This document shows, piece after piece, positions 14,790 through 23,433 of a stretch of DNA of 29,222 nt. The DNA lies in contig JBFICP010000008.1 of assembly GCA_041581935.1 (NCBI GenBank), forward strand, positions 1 to 29,222. The letters are read 5' to 3'. Position 1 is the stretch's first letter. Each line of letters opens with the position of its first letter. The notes beneath the pieces were generated by a model. That model saw only the letters and a program-made list of their open reading frames with translations, was not told the DNA's origin and did not search any database. This DNA is from JAABYT01 sp041581935. Lineage in GTDB: Bacteria; Pseudomonadota; Gammaproteobacteria; HK1. The translations under genes and the position numbers were made by a program.

Positions 14790-17327
14790 CTAGTCTTCCC
14801 GCAAGGCCCCGGCGGGAGAAATTCTCGCCATTCGGTACGCCGGGTAAATTCCTGCGACCAGGGCCGCTGCCACCGACAATCCCACGGCCTGCAACAGGAT
14901 GAGCGGATCCACGTGCACGTCCATGCTCCAGCCGAATGCGCGCAGATTGATGACGAGGATCAGCAGCAACGCCATGATCACGCCGACCGGCAACGATAGC
15001 ACGCCTGCAATCAGTCCCATGACACCGGTCTGTGTTTGCACCAGCTGCCAGACCTGCGCCGGAGTCAGCCCCTGGGCACGCAGCACGGCGACTTCCTTGG
15101 CGCGCTCGAGCTGAAGCGCCATGAGTGCGCTCAGTATGCCTACGAATGCGATGATGGTGGCAAGTGCGCGCAGCACCGCCGTGATCGTGAACGTTCGGTC
15201 GAATACATCCATGGATGCAGACTTGATGGCTCGGGTGTCGCGTACCACGAGCTGCTGTTCGCCCTGTATGGCGTCTGCAACGGCGTCACGCAGCGCAGAC
15301 GTATCAACGTTGTCTGCCGCGTAAACACCGAGCGTCGAGACGTGCGGATCGTGCCAGTGGCGGTCGTAGGTTTGGCGCGCCATGACCACGGTGCCGTGCT
15401 CCGATCCGTAGTCCCGGAATACCGCCGCCACCGGGAACCCGCGCACGCCGCCGTCGGTCTGCAAGCGTAATCGATCGCCGGGCGCGAGCCGCGCCCGGCG
15501 CGCGAGCGATTCGCTCACGAGCACCGCCCCGCCGTCATCGAAAGCCGGCCAGGCTTGCGTTGCATCGCCCTCGAGAAGCTGAAACCCGGCATAGCTGCGG
15601 CGCGCCATTTGCAGCACCACGAGCTCGAGCGGTCTCGGTTCTTGGCCAATTTCGGCCACCACCGTGACGCCGCGACCGGCACTGATGTCGGCAATCCCGG
15701 CTACGGTGGCGATGCGCGCCACGACCTCCGGGTCAATGGCGCGCTCGCCCACGCCACCCGGCATCCCCACGTACATGTCGGCGCGCATGGTGAGATCAAG
15801 CCAGTGGGAGACACTGCGCCGAAAGCTGTCGACCATCACGCCGACGCCGACGGTCGCCGACAATGCCACCATGAGGGCCGCTATGGCGATCGCCGTGCGG
15901 CTCAGATTGGCGGCCACCCCGCGCAGCGCCAATCGGCCCAGCCACCCGCCCGACCAGGCAGCCAGGGGGCGCAGCACGGCGAGCAGGCCGAGGATCGCCG
16001 CCGGTGTGAGCAGCGCACACCCACCGACGAGTGCGAACAGCGCGGCGAAGCCGAGCCTCGGTGAATCACCGGGCAGCGCGATTAGCACCACGGCGAGCAG
16101 CAGCGCGGCCAAACCCGCAAGGCTTGCCCATGGCAGGCGCCGGCGCACGTGCGCCTCCACGAACGAGCGCGCCATGGCCGCGCGTGGCGCCACGCGCGTG
16201 GCTTCCAGCGCCGGTAACGCCGCCGCCACCAGCGCCGCCGCCAATCCCACCAGGGCGCCCTTGGCGAGAATGCCCGGAGTGATTGTCAGTGAGCGTACGC
16301 TGACGCGGAAATACAGGTCGTTGATGGTGCGGCTGACGAGTTCGATCAGTTGCTCGGCCAGCACGATTCCGAGTGCCAGTCCGGCGACCACGGCCACCAG
16401 CGCCACCAGTGCCGCTTCGCACAGAATCAGCGCGAAAATCTGCTTGCGGGTCACGCCGATGGCGCGCAGCGCACCGATGAGCTCGCGTCTCTGGACCACG
16501 GAAAAGGTCATCGTGTTGAAGACCAGAAACATGCCGACCAGAAGTGCCAACAACCCAAGCATGACCAGATTGAGGTTGAACGCGCCCGTCATGCGCTCGG
16601 CGAACTCCGAGCCGCTGCCGGTACGCTCGATCCTGACGCTCTCGGGCAGCCGCGCCGCGACGCGTGCGGCCTCGTCGGCCGTGGCAATCAGATCGATGCG
16701 GCTCAGACGTCCGACGCGATCGAGCAGCTCCTGGGCGGTGGCGATGTCTGTCACGATGACATCCGCGAGCGATGCGTCGTCGAGTCCGTCGTCAACGTCG
16801 AGCACCCCGGCCATCTCGATCGAGCGCCCACGGCCGTTGACGACGATGCTCACTCGCTCGCCGATGCCGATTCCGAGGCGCGCCGCGGTATCGGCGGAGA
16901 CCAGCGCCGCACCGGAAGTCGTCAGCAGGCGCGTGAGGACGTCGCCGCGCGTGACTCTCGTGTGCGCGAGCCGCGGGCGAAACGGTGCCTCGGCGAACAC
17001 GTCGACTCCGAGCACCTGCAACGCCGGGCCGTCGCCGGCCGAGGCGTAGCCTTCCACGACCGGCGCCGCACGCAGCGTCGGGATGTCGACGCGCAGGCGC
17101 GCGTAGAGTTGCTCGTCGATGCCCGAGGGTCCGCCCTCGATGCGGTGGGTCGTCGCACCGAGCACCGCCTGGTTCGAGAGCACGAAAGCCCGCCGCGCAC
17201 TGTCGATGCACAGATCGATGGATACCACGACAGCGACGCCGAGTGCGATGCCGAGCAACGACAAGCCAAACTGCCATGGATGGCGCAGGCCGTAGCGGAT
17301 GCTGGCCCGCCACAGGATCGCACTCAC
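14790..17327 (-). CDS. FtsX-like ABC transporter permease (YbbP-like)
   Basis: An 845-residue permease of the MacB/FtsX superfamily. One helix lies near the N-terminus (FGLSLLGIALGVAVVVSIDL), then a periplasmic domain of about 210 residues, an FtsX block of three helices at about 255-390, two central helices and a further one near 405-480, a second periplasmic domain, and a last FtsX block ending SPAGALRED. This two-module, roughly ten-helix layout is that of E. coli YbbP (804 residues). Such systems are mechanotransmission machines that act on periplasmic or lipid substrates; the substrate is not known. The GTG start at 17327 overlaps the ATPase stop by four bases, so the two subunits are coupled. 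Confidence 0.92.
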   Translation of the reverse strand: MSAILWRASIRYGLRHPWQFGLSLLGIALGVAVVVSIDLCIDSARRAFVLSNQAVLGATTHRIEGGPSGIDEQLYARLRVDIPTLRAAPVVEGYASAGDGPALQVLGVDVFAEAPFRPRLAHTRVTRGDVLTRLLTTSGAALVSADTAARLGIGIGERVSIVVNGRGRSIEMAGVLDVDDGLDDASLADVIVTDIATAQELLDRVGRLSRIDLIATADEAARVAARLPESVRIERTGSGSEFAERMTGAFNLNLVMLGLLALLVGMFLVFNTMTFSVVQRRELIGALRAIGVTRKQIFALILCEAALVALVAVVAGLALGIVLAEQLIELVSRTINDLYFRVSVRSLTITPGILAKGALVGLAAALVAAALPALEATRVAPRAAMARSFVEAHVRRRLPWASLAGLAALLLAVVLIALPGDSPRLGFAALFALVGGCALLTPAAILGLLAVLRPLAAWSGGWLGRLALRGVAANLSRTAIAIAALMVALSATVGVGVMVDSFRRSVSHWLDLTMRADMYVGMPGGVGERAIDPEVVARIATVAGIADISAGRGVTVVAEIGQEPRPLELVVLQMARRSYAGFQLLEGDATQAWPAFDDGGAVLVSESLARRARLAPGDRLRLQTDGGVRGFPVAAVFRDYGSEHGTVVMARQTYDRHWHDPHVSTLGVYAADNVDTSALRDAVADAIQGEQQLVVRDTRAIKSASMDVFDRTFTITAVLRALATIIAFVGILSALMALQLERAKEVAVLRAQGLTPAQVWQLVQTQTGVMGLIAGVLSLPVGVIMALLLILVINLRAFGWSMDVHVDPLILLQAVGLSVAAALVAGIYPAYRMARISPAGALRED

Positions 17328-18064
17328 GGACGGGGCGCGACCGGCGCGCACGGCGAATTGGCGCCGATGCGTCCGTCCTCGATGCGCAGAACGCGCCCTG
17401 CCTGGCGGGCCGCCTCCTCGCTGTGGGTCACGATGATGAGTGTCTTGTCAGCGTCGCGGGTCATGCTCGAGAGCAACGCAAGCACCACTCGACCGGTCTC
17501 CACGTCGAGATTCCCCGTCGGCTCATCGGCGAGCACGATCTCCGGCTCGTGCACCAGCGCGCGAGCCACCGCGACGCGTTGCTGCTCGCCGCCGGAGAGA
17601 CGATCGGGAAAGCTCTCCGCCCTGGACGCCAGATCCACCCGCGCGAGCATGGCTTCGACACGTTCGTGGGCCGCTTCCCGGGGCGTGCCGATGAGCTCGA
17701 GCGGCAGCATCAGATTTTCCGCCACGCTCAACGTCGGAATGAGATTGAAGAACTGGAACACGAAACCGACCGTGGAGCGCCGTTTCAACGTGCGTGCGCG
17801 CTCATCGAGAGCGGTGAGCTCGACGCCATCGAGCACGATCGAGCCGTTGTCGGGCACGTCGATACCGCTCACCAGATTCAGAAGCGTCGATTTTCCGGTG
17901 CCGCTGCGTCCCGTTACGGCGATGAATTCGCCTCGCCGCACCTCGAGGTTGATGTCCTCGAGAACGGTGCGCAGCGATTGCGCCTCGCGATAAGATTTGC
18001 TGACGTGGCGCAGCTCGAGCACGAGCGCGTTTGATGTACGCTGTCGATTCAGTTGCGCGCCCAC
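17324..18064 (-). CDS. ABC transporter ATP-binding protein (YbbA/LolD-like)
   Basis: A 246-residue ATPase of the LolD/MacB/YbbA group. The Walker A is TGRSGTGKSTLLNLV, the Q-loop is GFVFQFFNLIPTLSVAENL, the signature is LSGGEQQRVAVARAL and the Walker B is IVLADEPTGNLD, with the switch His in IIVTHS. The partner permease follows with a four-base overlap. The start is uncertain: GTG 18064 overlaps the end of the methyltransferase gene by 16 bases; a later GTG (V-LEL) would remove the 15-residue non-conserved N-terminus. It powers export or lipid extraction together with the neighbouring permease; the substrate is unknown. Confidence 0.93.
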   Translation of the reverse strand: MGAQLNRQRTSNALVLELRHVSKSYREAQSLRTVLEDINLEVRRGEFIAVTGRSGTGKSTLLNLVSGIDVPDNGSIVLDGVELTALDERARTLKRRSTVGFVFQFFNLIPTLSVAENLMLPLELIGTPREAAHERVEAMLARVDLASRAESFPDRLSGGEQQRVAVARALVHEPEIVLADEPTGNLDVETGRVVLALLSSMTRDADKTLIIVTHSEEAARQAGRVLRIEDGRIGANSPCAPVAPRP

Positions 18065-18633
18065 ACGAGCGTTCGATTGTTTGCGGGCATCGCATGGTCG
18101 GCCACCAGGAACATTCCCTGAGAGGCGGCGAGCTCCGCGACCGCCTCGAAATCGCGGATTCCCTTGCCCGGATCGGTGGCACGCAGCGATTGATCGAAAC
18201 GCTCATTGCTCGAGCTCGTATACGCACCATCGTAGTTGAACGGCCCGTAAAGGACGAACACGCCGCCCGGCTCGAGCGCTCGCCCGATGCCTTCGAACAT
18301 ATTGATCACCGTCTGCCAATGCATGATGTGAGCGGTGTTTGCGCTGAACGCGGCTGCGAATTCGTGCACGGGCCAATTGCCATCGTCCACATCGAGTGCG
18401 AGTGGCGCCCGCGCATTTTCGATTCCATCGATCCACGCTTCGATGCTCGCGTGGTTCTGCGGCAGGTCACTCGTCTGCCAGATCAGCTGCGGCATTTGCG
18501 CGGCAAAGTAGGCCGCATGCTGGCCGGTGCCGCTACCGATCTCGAGCACGGTTTTCCGTTCGCAAAACAGCGGGCGCAGTATAGCGAGGATCGGCCCCTT
18601 ATTGTTCTCGCACGCCTGGGAGAAAGCTTTCAT
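18049..18633 (-). CDS. UPF0585 (DUF938) class I SAM-dependent methyltransferase
   Basis: A 194-residue protein. It opens KAFSQACENNKGPILAIL and has the SAM-binding glycine loop VLEIGSGTGQHA at about residues 28-40, then the acidic residue after the next strand (SDLPQNH). The ending NNRTLVWARN is typical of the DUF938 family. Members are widespread in bacteria and eukaryotes and the methyl acceptor is not known. The ATG at 18633 fits the family start. It is the first gene of a run with the ABC ATPase (16-base overlap) and permease; whether that is functional is unknown. Confidence 0.9.
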   Translation of the reverse strand: MKAFSQACENNKGPILAILRPLFCERKTVLEIGSGTGQHAAYFAAQMPQLIWQTSDLPQNHASIEAWIDGIENARAPLALDVDDGNWPVHEFAAAFSANTAHIMHWQTVINMFEGIGRALEPGGVFVLYGPFNYDGAYTSSSNERFDQSLRATDPGKGIRDFEAVAELAASQGMFLVADHAMPANNRTLVWARN

Positions 18634-18714
18634 TCCAGTGATTTCGCCACCGCGACAGCATATCCCTATTGTCGAGAGGCGTCGGCTTCGAAGTCAACCG
18701 ACGTGTGATGAACG

Positions 18715-19521
18715 TCAGAACGGCCCCGGCAGGGTCACTTCCATAGCGATGGGGAGATGATCCGAATAACGCCAGCGCGGCACAAAGCTGCGCTCGATTC
18801 GAATCTCGGGAGTAACCAGTATGTGATCGATACGCCGCCGCGGTCGCCAGCTCGGAAATGTTCCGTGGCGATGAATCGGCGCGATGAGTCGCGTACCGCG
18901 CGTGAGCAGCCGCATTTCCTGGCTCGAGGGATCGCAGTTGAGATCACCCATGAAGATGACATGCTCGAACCGGTTGACCAGCTCCGCAAGGTAACCGATT
19001 TGACGCAGGCGCGTCGTCCGACCGAGGGCGAGATGAAGCACGAAGACTGCAATCGACCCGGAGTGTCCGCCGAGCTCGGCGACCAGCGCGCCACGCCCGG
19101 GCAGTCCCGGTAGACGGTGACGCGAGACACACACCGGTGGCAGGCGACTCAGAAGTCCGTTGCTGTGGCGGGCGAATCCTCCCAGACGCCGGTTCGTCTG
19201 GTCGAGCCAATAGGGAAAATTCGAGCGCCCGGCGAGGTATTCCGTCTGATTGGTATAGCCAGTGCGCAGGCTGCCTGCATCGCTTTCCTGAATGGCGACC
19301 ACGTCGAAACCGCCCAGCCTACCGGCTATGTCGTCGAGATTGCGCCTTTTCGAATCGTGCGGCATAACGTGGCGCCAGCTGCGGGTGAGATAATGACCAT
19401 AATGATGACAGGTCACGCCGGTCTGGATGTTGTAGCTCAGAAGGCGCAACCGGCGATCACGATGTGCTCGTTGAGGAGGCAAACTGTTGGAGCTCGCGCT
19501 GCCGGACGTAATCGTGGACAT
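18715..19521 (-). CDS. Endonuclease/exonuclease/phosphatase (EEP) family protein
   Basis: A 268-residue EEP-fold metal hydrolase. The signature residues are all there: LRLLSYNIQTGV at the first strand, FDVVAIQESD (metal-binding Glu), FVLHLALG (His), VIFMGDLNCDP (GDxN), RRIDHILVT and YSDHLPIAMEV (catalytic SDH). Family members are nucleases, phospho- or phosphoinositide phosphatases or sphingomyelinases; the sequence does not decide which. No signal peptide is seen. ATG 19521 starts 35 bases inside the divergent PGPGW gene; the homology begins about 25 residues later, so a TTG start within 19450-19480 is equally possible. The end lies 81 bases upstream of the methyltransferase start, so it may be transcribed separately or together. 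Confidence 0.87.
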   Translation of the reverse strand: MSTITSGSASSNSLPPQRAHRDRRLRLLSYNIQTGVTCHHYGHYLTRSWRHVMPHDSKRRNLDDIAGRLGGFDVVAIQESDAGSLRTGYTNQTEYLAGRSNFPYWLDQTNRRLGGFARHSNGLLSRLPPVCVSRHRLPGLPGRGALVAELGGHSGSIAVFVLHLALGRTTRLRQIGYLAELVNRFEHVIFMGDLNCDPSSQEMRLLTRGTRLIAPIHRHGTFPSWRPRRRIDHILVTPEIRIERSFVPRWRYSDHLPIAMEVTLPGPF

Positions 19522-19915
19522 GTGGTCGCGCTACGAGCGGGAAGTGTGGATTGTGGGCGTGGCGTCGGCCGTCATGCTGCTCATATCGGCCATGCTGATT
19601 CCCGTCTTGATAGTGCGATTGCCCGCGGACTTCTATTCTGAGAACAATCACCGGCGACGCCTGTTCCAGGACCGGCCGCTCGTGCGAATCGTATTCCTGA
19701 GCGCGAAGAATCTGATCGGGGGCATCCTGCTCGTCGCCGGAATCGCGATGCTGGTGCTTCCCGGCCAGGGCATCCTCACCGTTCTGGCCGCTCTGGCGCT
19801 GCTCGATTTTCCGGGGAAACGCGCACTCGAGATGCGTATCCTGCACCGCCCTTCGGTGTTGAAGACCATCAACTGGCTACGGCGGCGCGGCGGGCGCGAA
19901 CCACTCTCATTTTAA
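19487..19915 (+). CDS. PGPGW-like small membrane protein
   Basis: A 142-residue membrane protein with a first helix at about 20-44 (EVWIVGVASAVMLLISAMLI) and two further helices around the motif LIGGILLVAGIAMLVLPGQG followed by ILTVLAALALLDFPGKRALE. This LPGxG hairpin is that of the PGPGW group of unknown function. The start is TTG 19487: a near-perfect site GAGGAGG at 19473-19479 lies seven bases upstream, which outweighs the rare start codon and the later ATG at 19520. The TTG frame overlaps the divergent EEP gene by up to 35 bases. It may be transcribed with the deacetylase gene 19 bases downstream. Confidence 0.8.
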   Translation: MELALPDVIVDMWSRYEREVWIVGVASAVMLLISAMLIPVLIVRLPADFYSENNHRRRLFQDRPLVRIVFLSAKNLIGGILLVAGIAMLVLPGQGILTVLAALALLDFPGKRALEMRILHRPSVLKTINWLRRRGGREPLSF

Positions 19916-19934
19916 TAATGCAGGGAAATGGCCC

Positions 19935-20891
19935 GTGTCTGAGCAAAAACCGGTTTGCGTTTATCTCGGCGAGGATTTGAAACGCTACGGCTTCGGCGAC
20001 GGACATCCCTTCGGACCCGATCGCATGGACGTATTCTGGCGCGAGGTCTGTGATAGAGAGCTCGACACGGCGGTCTGCGTGTGCGCTCCGGTCACCGCGA
20101 GCCGCGCCGATATCACGCGATTTCACGAACACGACTACATCGAGCGCGTCGTTGCCCTGTCGGCCCTCGGCCACGGATATCTCGACCAGGGCGACACGCC
20201 CGTATTCAAAGGTATTTACGAGGCCGCCGCATTTGTCGTCGGCACGACCCTCGCCGCCTGCCGTCGCCTGATGGACGGCGAGTGCCGGCGCGTTTTCATC
20301 CCCATCGCCGGACTGCACCACGCGCGCCGCGACGCCGCGGCGGGATTCTGCGCCATGAACGATTGCGGCGTGGCCATCGAATGGCTGAAAAGCGAGCGCG
20401 GTCTCACCCGCATTGCCTATGTGGACATCGACGCCCATCACGGCGACGGCGTCTACTATGCCTTCGAGGCCGACCCGGTGCTCGCCTTTGCGGACCTTCA
20501 CGAAGATGGGCGCTATCTCTACCCGGGCACCGGCCACGCATCGGAAAACGGCCGTGGAGAGGCCGCCGGCACCAAGCTCAATGTTCCGATGCCGCCGGAT
20601 GCCGACGACCGGCAATTTTTCGATGCCTGGCAACGGGTCGAGGCGTTTGTCGATGCCGCGCGCCCGGAGTTCATCCTGTTCCAGTGCGGCGCAGACAGTC
20701 TTGCCGGCGATCCGATCACGCACCTGCGCTATTCCAGCGCCGCCCACGACCACGCCACCGCGAGCCTGTGTCGGCTCGCCGACCGACATTGCGACGGCCG
20801 CCTTCTCGCCATGGGTGGTGGTGGCTACAATCGCCGCAACCTCGCGCTCGCGTGGACCGCGGTGCTGGCAAGACTGGTAGCATGCACCTGA
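19935..20891 (+). CDS. Histone-deacetylase-family protein (class II/AcuC-like)
   Basis: A 318-residue zinc-dependent deacylase of the arginase/deacetylase fold. The catalytic His pair is at 128-129 (GLHHARRDAAAGFCAMND), the metal ligands lie in YVDIDAHHGDGV (about 162-172) and CGADSLAGDP, and the catalytic Tyr is in AMGGGGYN. Bacterial members act on acetylpolyamines, acetyl-lysine proteins such as acetyl-CoA synthetase (AcuC), or short acyl amides; which applies here is not shown. The start is GTG 19935 with AGGGA eight bases upstream; the AUG just before it leads to a frame of only a few codons. No acetyltransferase or acs lies beside it. Confidence 0.92.
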   Translation: MSEQKPVCVYLGEDLKRYGFGDGHPFGPDRMDVFWREVCDRELDTAVCVCAPVTASRADITRFHEHDYIERVVALSALGHGYLDQGDTPVFKGIYEAAAFVVGTTLAACRRLMDGECRRVFIPIAGLHHARRDAAAGFCAMNDCGVAIEWLKSERGLTRIAYVDIDAHHGDGVYYAFEADPVLAFADLHEDGRYLYPGTGHASENGRGEAAGTKLNVPMPPDADDRQFFDAWQRVEAFVDAARPEFILFQCGADSLAGDPITHLRYSSAAHDHATASLCRLADRHCDGRLLAMGGGGYNRRNLALAWTAVLARLVACT

Positions 20892-20988
20892 ACGAACGCC
20901 GGAATGTCGGGCTTCGCTGCGCGCAGCCCGCCTTGCGGTTGCCGGTGGTGCGCGCGCAGGCCATGCCCCTCTAGGGAGCAGCAATTTA

Positions 20989-21489
20989 ATGCGATGTCCG
21001 TTCTGCGCTGAGAAAGATACCCGGGTGGTGGATTCGCGCCTCACCGGCGAGGGCGACGAGGTGCGCAGGCGCCGCGAATGCAGCGTCTGCAAAGAGCGCT
21101 TCACGACCTATGAGAAGGTCGAGCTCAATCTGCCGCGGGTCGTGAAGCGCGATGGCAGCCGCGTTCCTTTCGACGAGGGTAGATTGCGTGGCGGCATGCT
21201 GCGCGCCCTCGAGAAGCGCCCCGTCGACAGCGAGCACGTCGAGCAAGCCATCGGACGCATCAAGCGCGCGCTCATGGCGGGCGGCGAACGCGAAGTGGCA
21301 ACGCGCGCCATCGGCGAGCATGTCATGGCCGCGCTCGGCGATCTGGACCAGGTCGCCTACGTGCGTTTCGCATCGGTGTATCGCAGCTTTCAGGACGTCG
21401 AGGCCTTCAGGGAGGAAGTCGAGAGACTCGAGAGCGAGCCTTCACCGGAAGCCAAGCGCAGCCAGATTCCTCTGTTGCCCAACGAGTGA
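20989..21489 (+). CDS. nrdR: Transcriptional repressor NrdR
   Basis: A 166-residue NrdR (E. coli 149), which binds ATP/dATP and represses ribonucleotide reductase genes. A zinc ribbon opens the protein (MRCPFCAEKDTRVVDSR with CSVCKERFTTYE), followed by the ATP-cone (LPRVVKRDGSRVPFDEGRLR). The tail QDVEAFREEVERLE is typical, with a slightly longer basic end. ATG 20989 follows AGGGAGCAG. It heads the block with ribD, ribE, ribH and nusB, a very common order in gammaproteobacteria. The stop overlaps a possible GTG start of ribD by four bases. Confidence 0.97.
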   Translation: MRCPFCAEKDTRVVDSRLTGEGDEVRRRRECSVCKERFTTYEKVELNLPRVVKRDGSRVPFDEGRLRGGMLRALEKRPVDSEHVEQAIGRIKRALMAGGEREVATRAIGEHVMAALGDLDQVAYVRFASVYRSFQDVEAFREEVERLESEPSPEAKRSQIPLLPNE

Positions 21490-21512
21490 ACGGTCCGCAC
21501 CGCGAGCCGAGC

Positions 21513-22619
21513 ATGCACAGCGATGACCCGCGCCACATGTCCCGCGCGCTCGAGCTCGCGCGCCGCGGACTCTATACCACCGATCCCAACCCGCGAGTCG
21601 GCTGCGTGCTGGTGCGCGCCGGTGAGGTGATCGCCGAGGGCTGGCACGCGCGCGCCGGCGAGGCCCACGCCGAGGTCAGCGCGCTTCGCGCCGCCGGCGA
21701 ACGCGCACGGGGCGCAACCGCCTATGTGAGCCTCGAGCCTTGCTGTCATCAGGGACGCACCGGACCCTGCACCGAACAGCTGGTAGCGGCCGGCATCGCG
21801 CGCGTAGTGGTAGCCATGATCGATCCGGATCCGCGCACCTCGGGCCGCGGCCTGGCGGCCCTCGAGCGCGCCGGCATCGAAGTGTCGAGCGGCCTGCTCG
21901 AGGAAGAGGCCCGCGCGCTGAACCCGGGTTTCGTGGCGCGTCACACCCGCGGCCGGCCGTACGTGCGCATCAAGATGGCGGCGAGCCTCGACGGACGCAC
22001 GGCCACGGCCGACGGCGAGAGCAAGTGGATCACCGGAGCGGCGGCGCGCCGCGACGTGCAGAATCTTCGCGCGCGCAGCTCCGCCATCCTCACCGGCAGC
22101 GGCACGGTGCTCGCCGACGATCCCGCGCTGACGGTGCGCGAGGTGCCGGCGGGAGAGGACCCGGACGGGTTGCGACAGCCGCTGCGCGTGGTGCTCGACC
22201 GGCGTCTGCGCACGCCCGCCAACGCGTCAATGCTGCGCCAGCCGGGCGCCACCCTCATCGCCACCACCAGCGATGACGGAGGGGCGCGCAAACGGCTCAC
22301 CGATGCCGGGGCCGAGGTGCTTTCGCTGGCAAGCGACGCGCACGGCGGGCTCGTGTCGCTGATGACGACGCTGGCGGGGCGGGAAATCAACGAGGTGCTG
22401 GTCGAAGCTGGTGCGACCCTGGCCGGCGCCCTGCTGGAAGCCGCCGTGGTCGACGAGATCGTGCTCTATACCGCGCCGCTGCTGCTGGGAGACCGTGCGC
22501 GCGGATTGTTTCATCTTCCGCAAGTGCGCCGCCTGAGCCACGGCCTGGCACTCGACATCGTCGACGTGCGTGCCATCGGAGATGACTGGCGCACCACTGC
22601 GCGCCTGCGGCCTGCGTAG
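21513..22619 (+). CDS. ribD: Bifunctional riboflavin deaminase/reductase RibD
   Basis: A 368-residue enzyme (E. coli 367) that first deaminates 2,5-diamino-6-ribosylamino-pyrimidinone phosphate and then reduces its ribosyl side chain with NADPH. The zinc site is GEAHAEVSAL and PCCHQGRTGPCTEQL. The reductase half begins near residue 145 with RPYVRIKMAASLDGRTATAD. ATG 21513 (MHSDDPRHMSRALELA) matches the family start best. GTG 21486 overlaps the nrdR stop (GTGA) and would add nine residues; it is the other candidate, with no better ribosome site. Second gene of the rib cluster. Confidence 0.96.
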   Translation: MHSDDPRHMSRALELARRGLYTTDPNPRVGCVLVRAGEVIAEGWHARAGEAHAEVSALRAAGERARGATAYVSLEPCCHQGRTGPCTEQLVAAGIARVVVAMIDPDPRTSGRGLAALERAGIEVSSGLLEEEARALNPGFVARHTRGRPYVRIKMAASLDGRTATADGESKWITGAAARRDVQNLRARSSAILTGSGTVLADDPALTVREVPAGEDPDGLRQPLRVVLDRRLRTPANASMLRQPGATLIATTSDDGGARKRLTDAGAEVLSLASDAHGGLVSLMTTLAGREINEVLVEAGATLAGALLEAAVVDEIVLYTAPLLLGDRARGLFHLPQVRRLSHGLALDIVDVRAIGDDWRTTARLRPA

Positions 22620-22770
22620 CCGCCCATCGGCGCCCGGGTTTCGCCTCGCCCGAACGTGATTGAGAGTTCTGTGGAGGCGGGCCTGCGCGCGAATGAGGCC
22701 TGGTTCGTACCCATGCGCGCCTTGGACAGACCGCGACCGATACGCGGGAAAAGCGTGCATAATCCGCCGC

Positions 22771-23379
22771 ATGTTCACCGGAATCGTCGAGGCTGTCGGA
22801 GTGGTCGCTGCGCTCGAAGCGCACGGCGCTGACCGGCGCCTGCGTATCGACACGGGCATGCTCGCCGAGCGCGCCTTGAGCGTCGGCGAATCGATGTGCG
22901 TCGACGGCGTGTGTCTGACCGCGATCGATGCCACGTCATCGGGATTCCACGCCGACGTATCCGCCGAGACGCTCTCGCGCACGACCCTCGGCAACCTCGA
23001 GGTGGGCGATCGGGTCAACCTGGAACGCGCGCTCACCCCCGCGACCCCCCTCGGCGGCCACCTGGTCAGTGGCCACGTGGACGCTACCGGAAGCGTCATC
23101 GAGCGCCGCGACGATGCGCGCTCGGTGCGATTCACTTTCCAGGCGCCGCCGGAGCTCGCCCGCTACATCGCCGTCAAGGGTTCCATCTGCGTGGACGGTG
23201 TGAGCCTGACGATCAACGACGTCGCCAACGAGCGCTTCGGCGTCAACATCGTGCCGCACACGCTGCAAGTCACGACCCTCGGTGAATTCGCCCCCGGGCA
23301 ACGGGTCAACCTGGAGGTCGACCTGATCGCCCGCTATCTGGATCGGCTTCTCGAAGCCCGCGGCATGGATGGAGCTTGA
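22771..23379 (+). CDS. ribE: Riboflavin synthase alpha chain
   Basis: A 202-residue riboflavin synthase, which dismutates two 6,7-dimethyl-8-ribityllumazines to riboflavin. The two lumazine-binding repeats are evident: MFTGIVEAVG with VCLTAID, and LVSGHVDATG with SICVDGVSLTIND. Family length is about 200-215. ATG 22771 is the invariant MFTGIVE start. It lies 151 bases downstream of ribD. In many gammaproteobacteria ribBA comes next; here ribH follows after 54 bases, so that gene is absent from the cluster. I saw no RFN riboswitch consensus in the leader. Confidence 0.97.
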   Translation: MFTGIVEAVGVVAALEAHGADRRLRIDTGMLAERALSVGESMCVDGVCLTAIDATSSGFHADVSAETLSRTTLGNLEVGDRVNLERALTPATPLGGHLVSGHVDATGSVIERRDDARSVRFTFQAPPELARYIAVKGSICVDGVSLTINDVANERFGVNIVPHTLQVTTLGEFAPGQRVNLEVDLIARYLDRLLEARGMDGA

Positions 23380-23433
23380 CCGAACCGGTTACAATACGTT
23401 GTTTTACGGGCGGATTTTCGGGCGGGGTGCGGC

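Noticed and set aside
20905..20935. GGGCTTCGCTGCGCGCAGCCC-like repeat before nrdR as a REP or attachment site
   Set aside because: Only one copy is seen in the window and the pairing is imperfect; no evidence of a repeat family.
22620..22770. Possible FMN riboswitch before ribE
   Set aside because: The conserved RFN words (such as GGGTGAAATTCCC and ACCGGCGGT) are missing.
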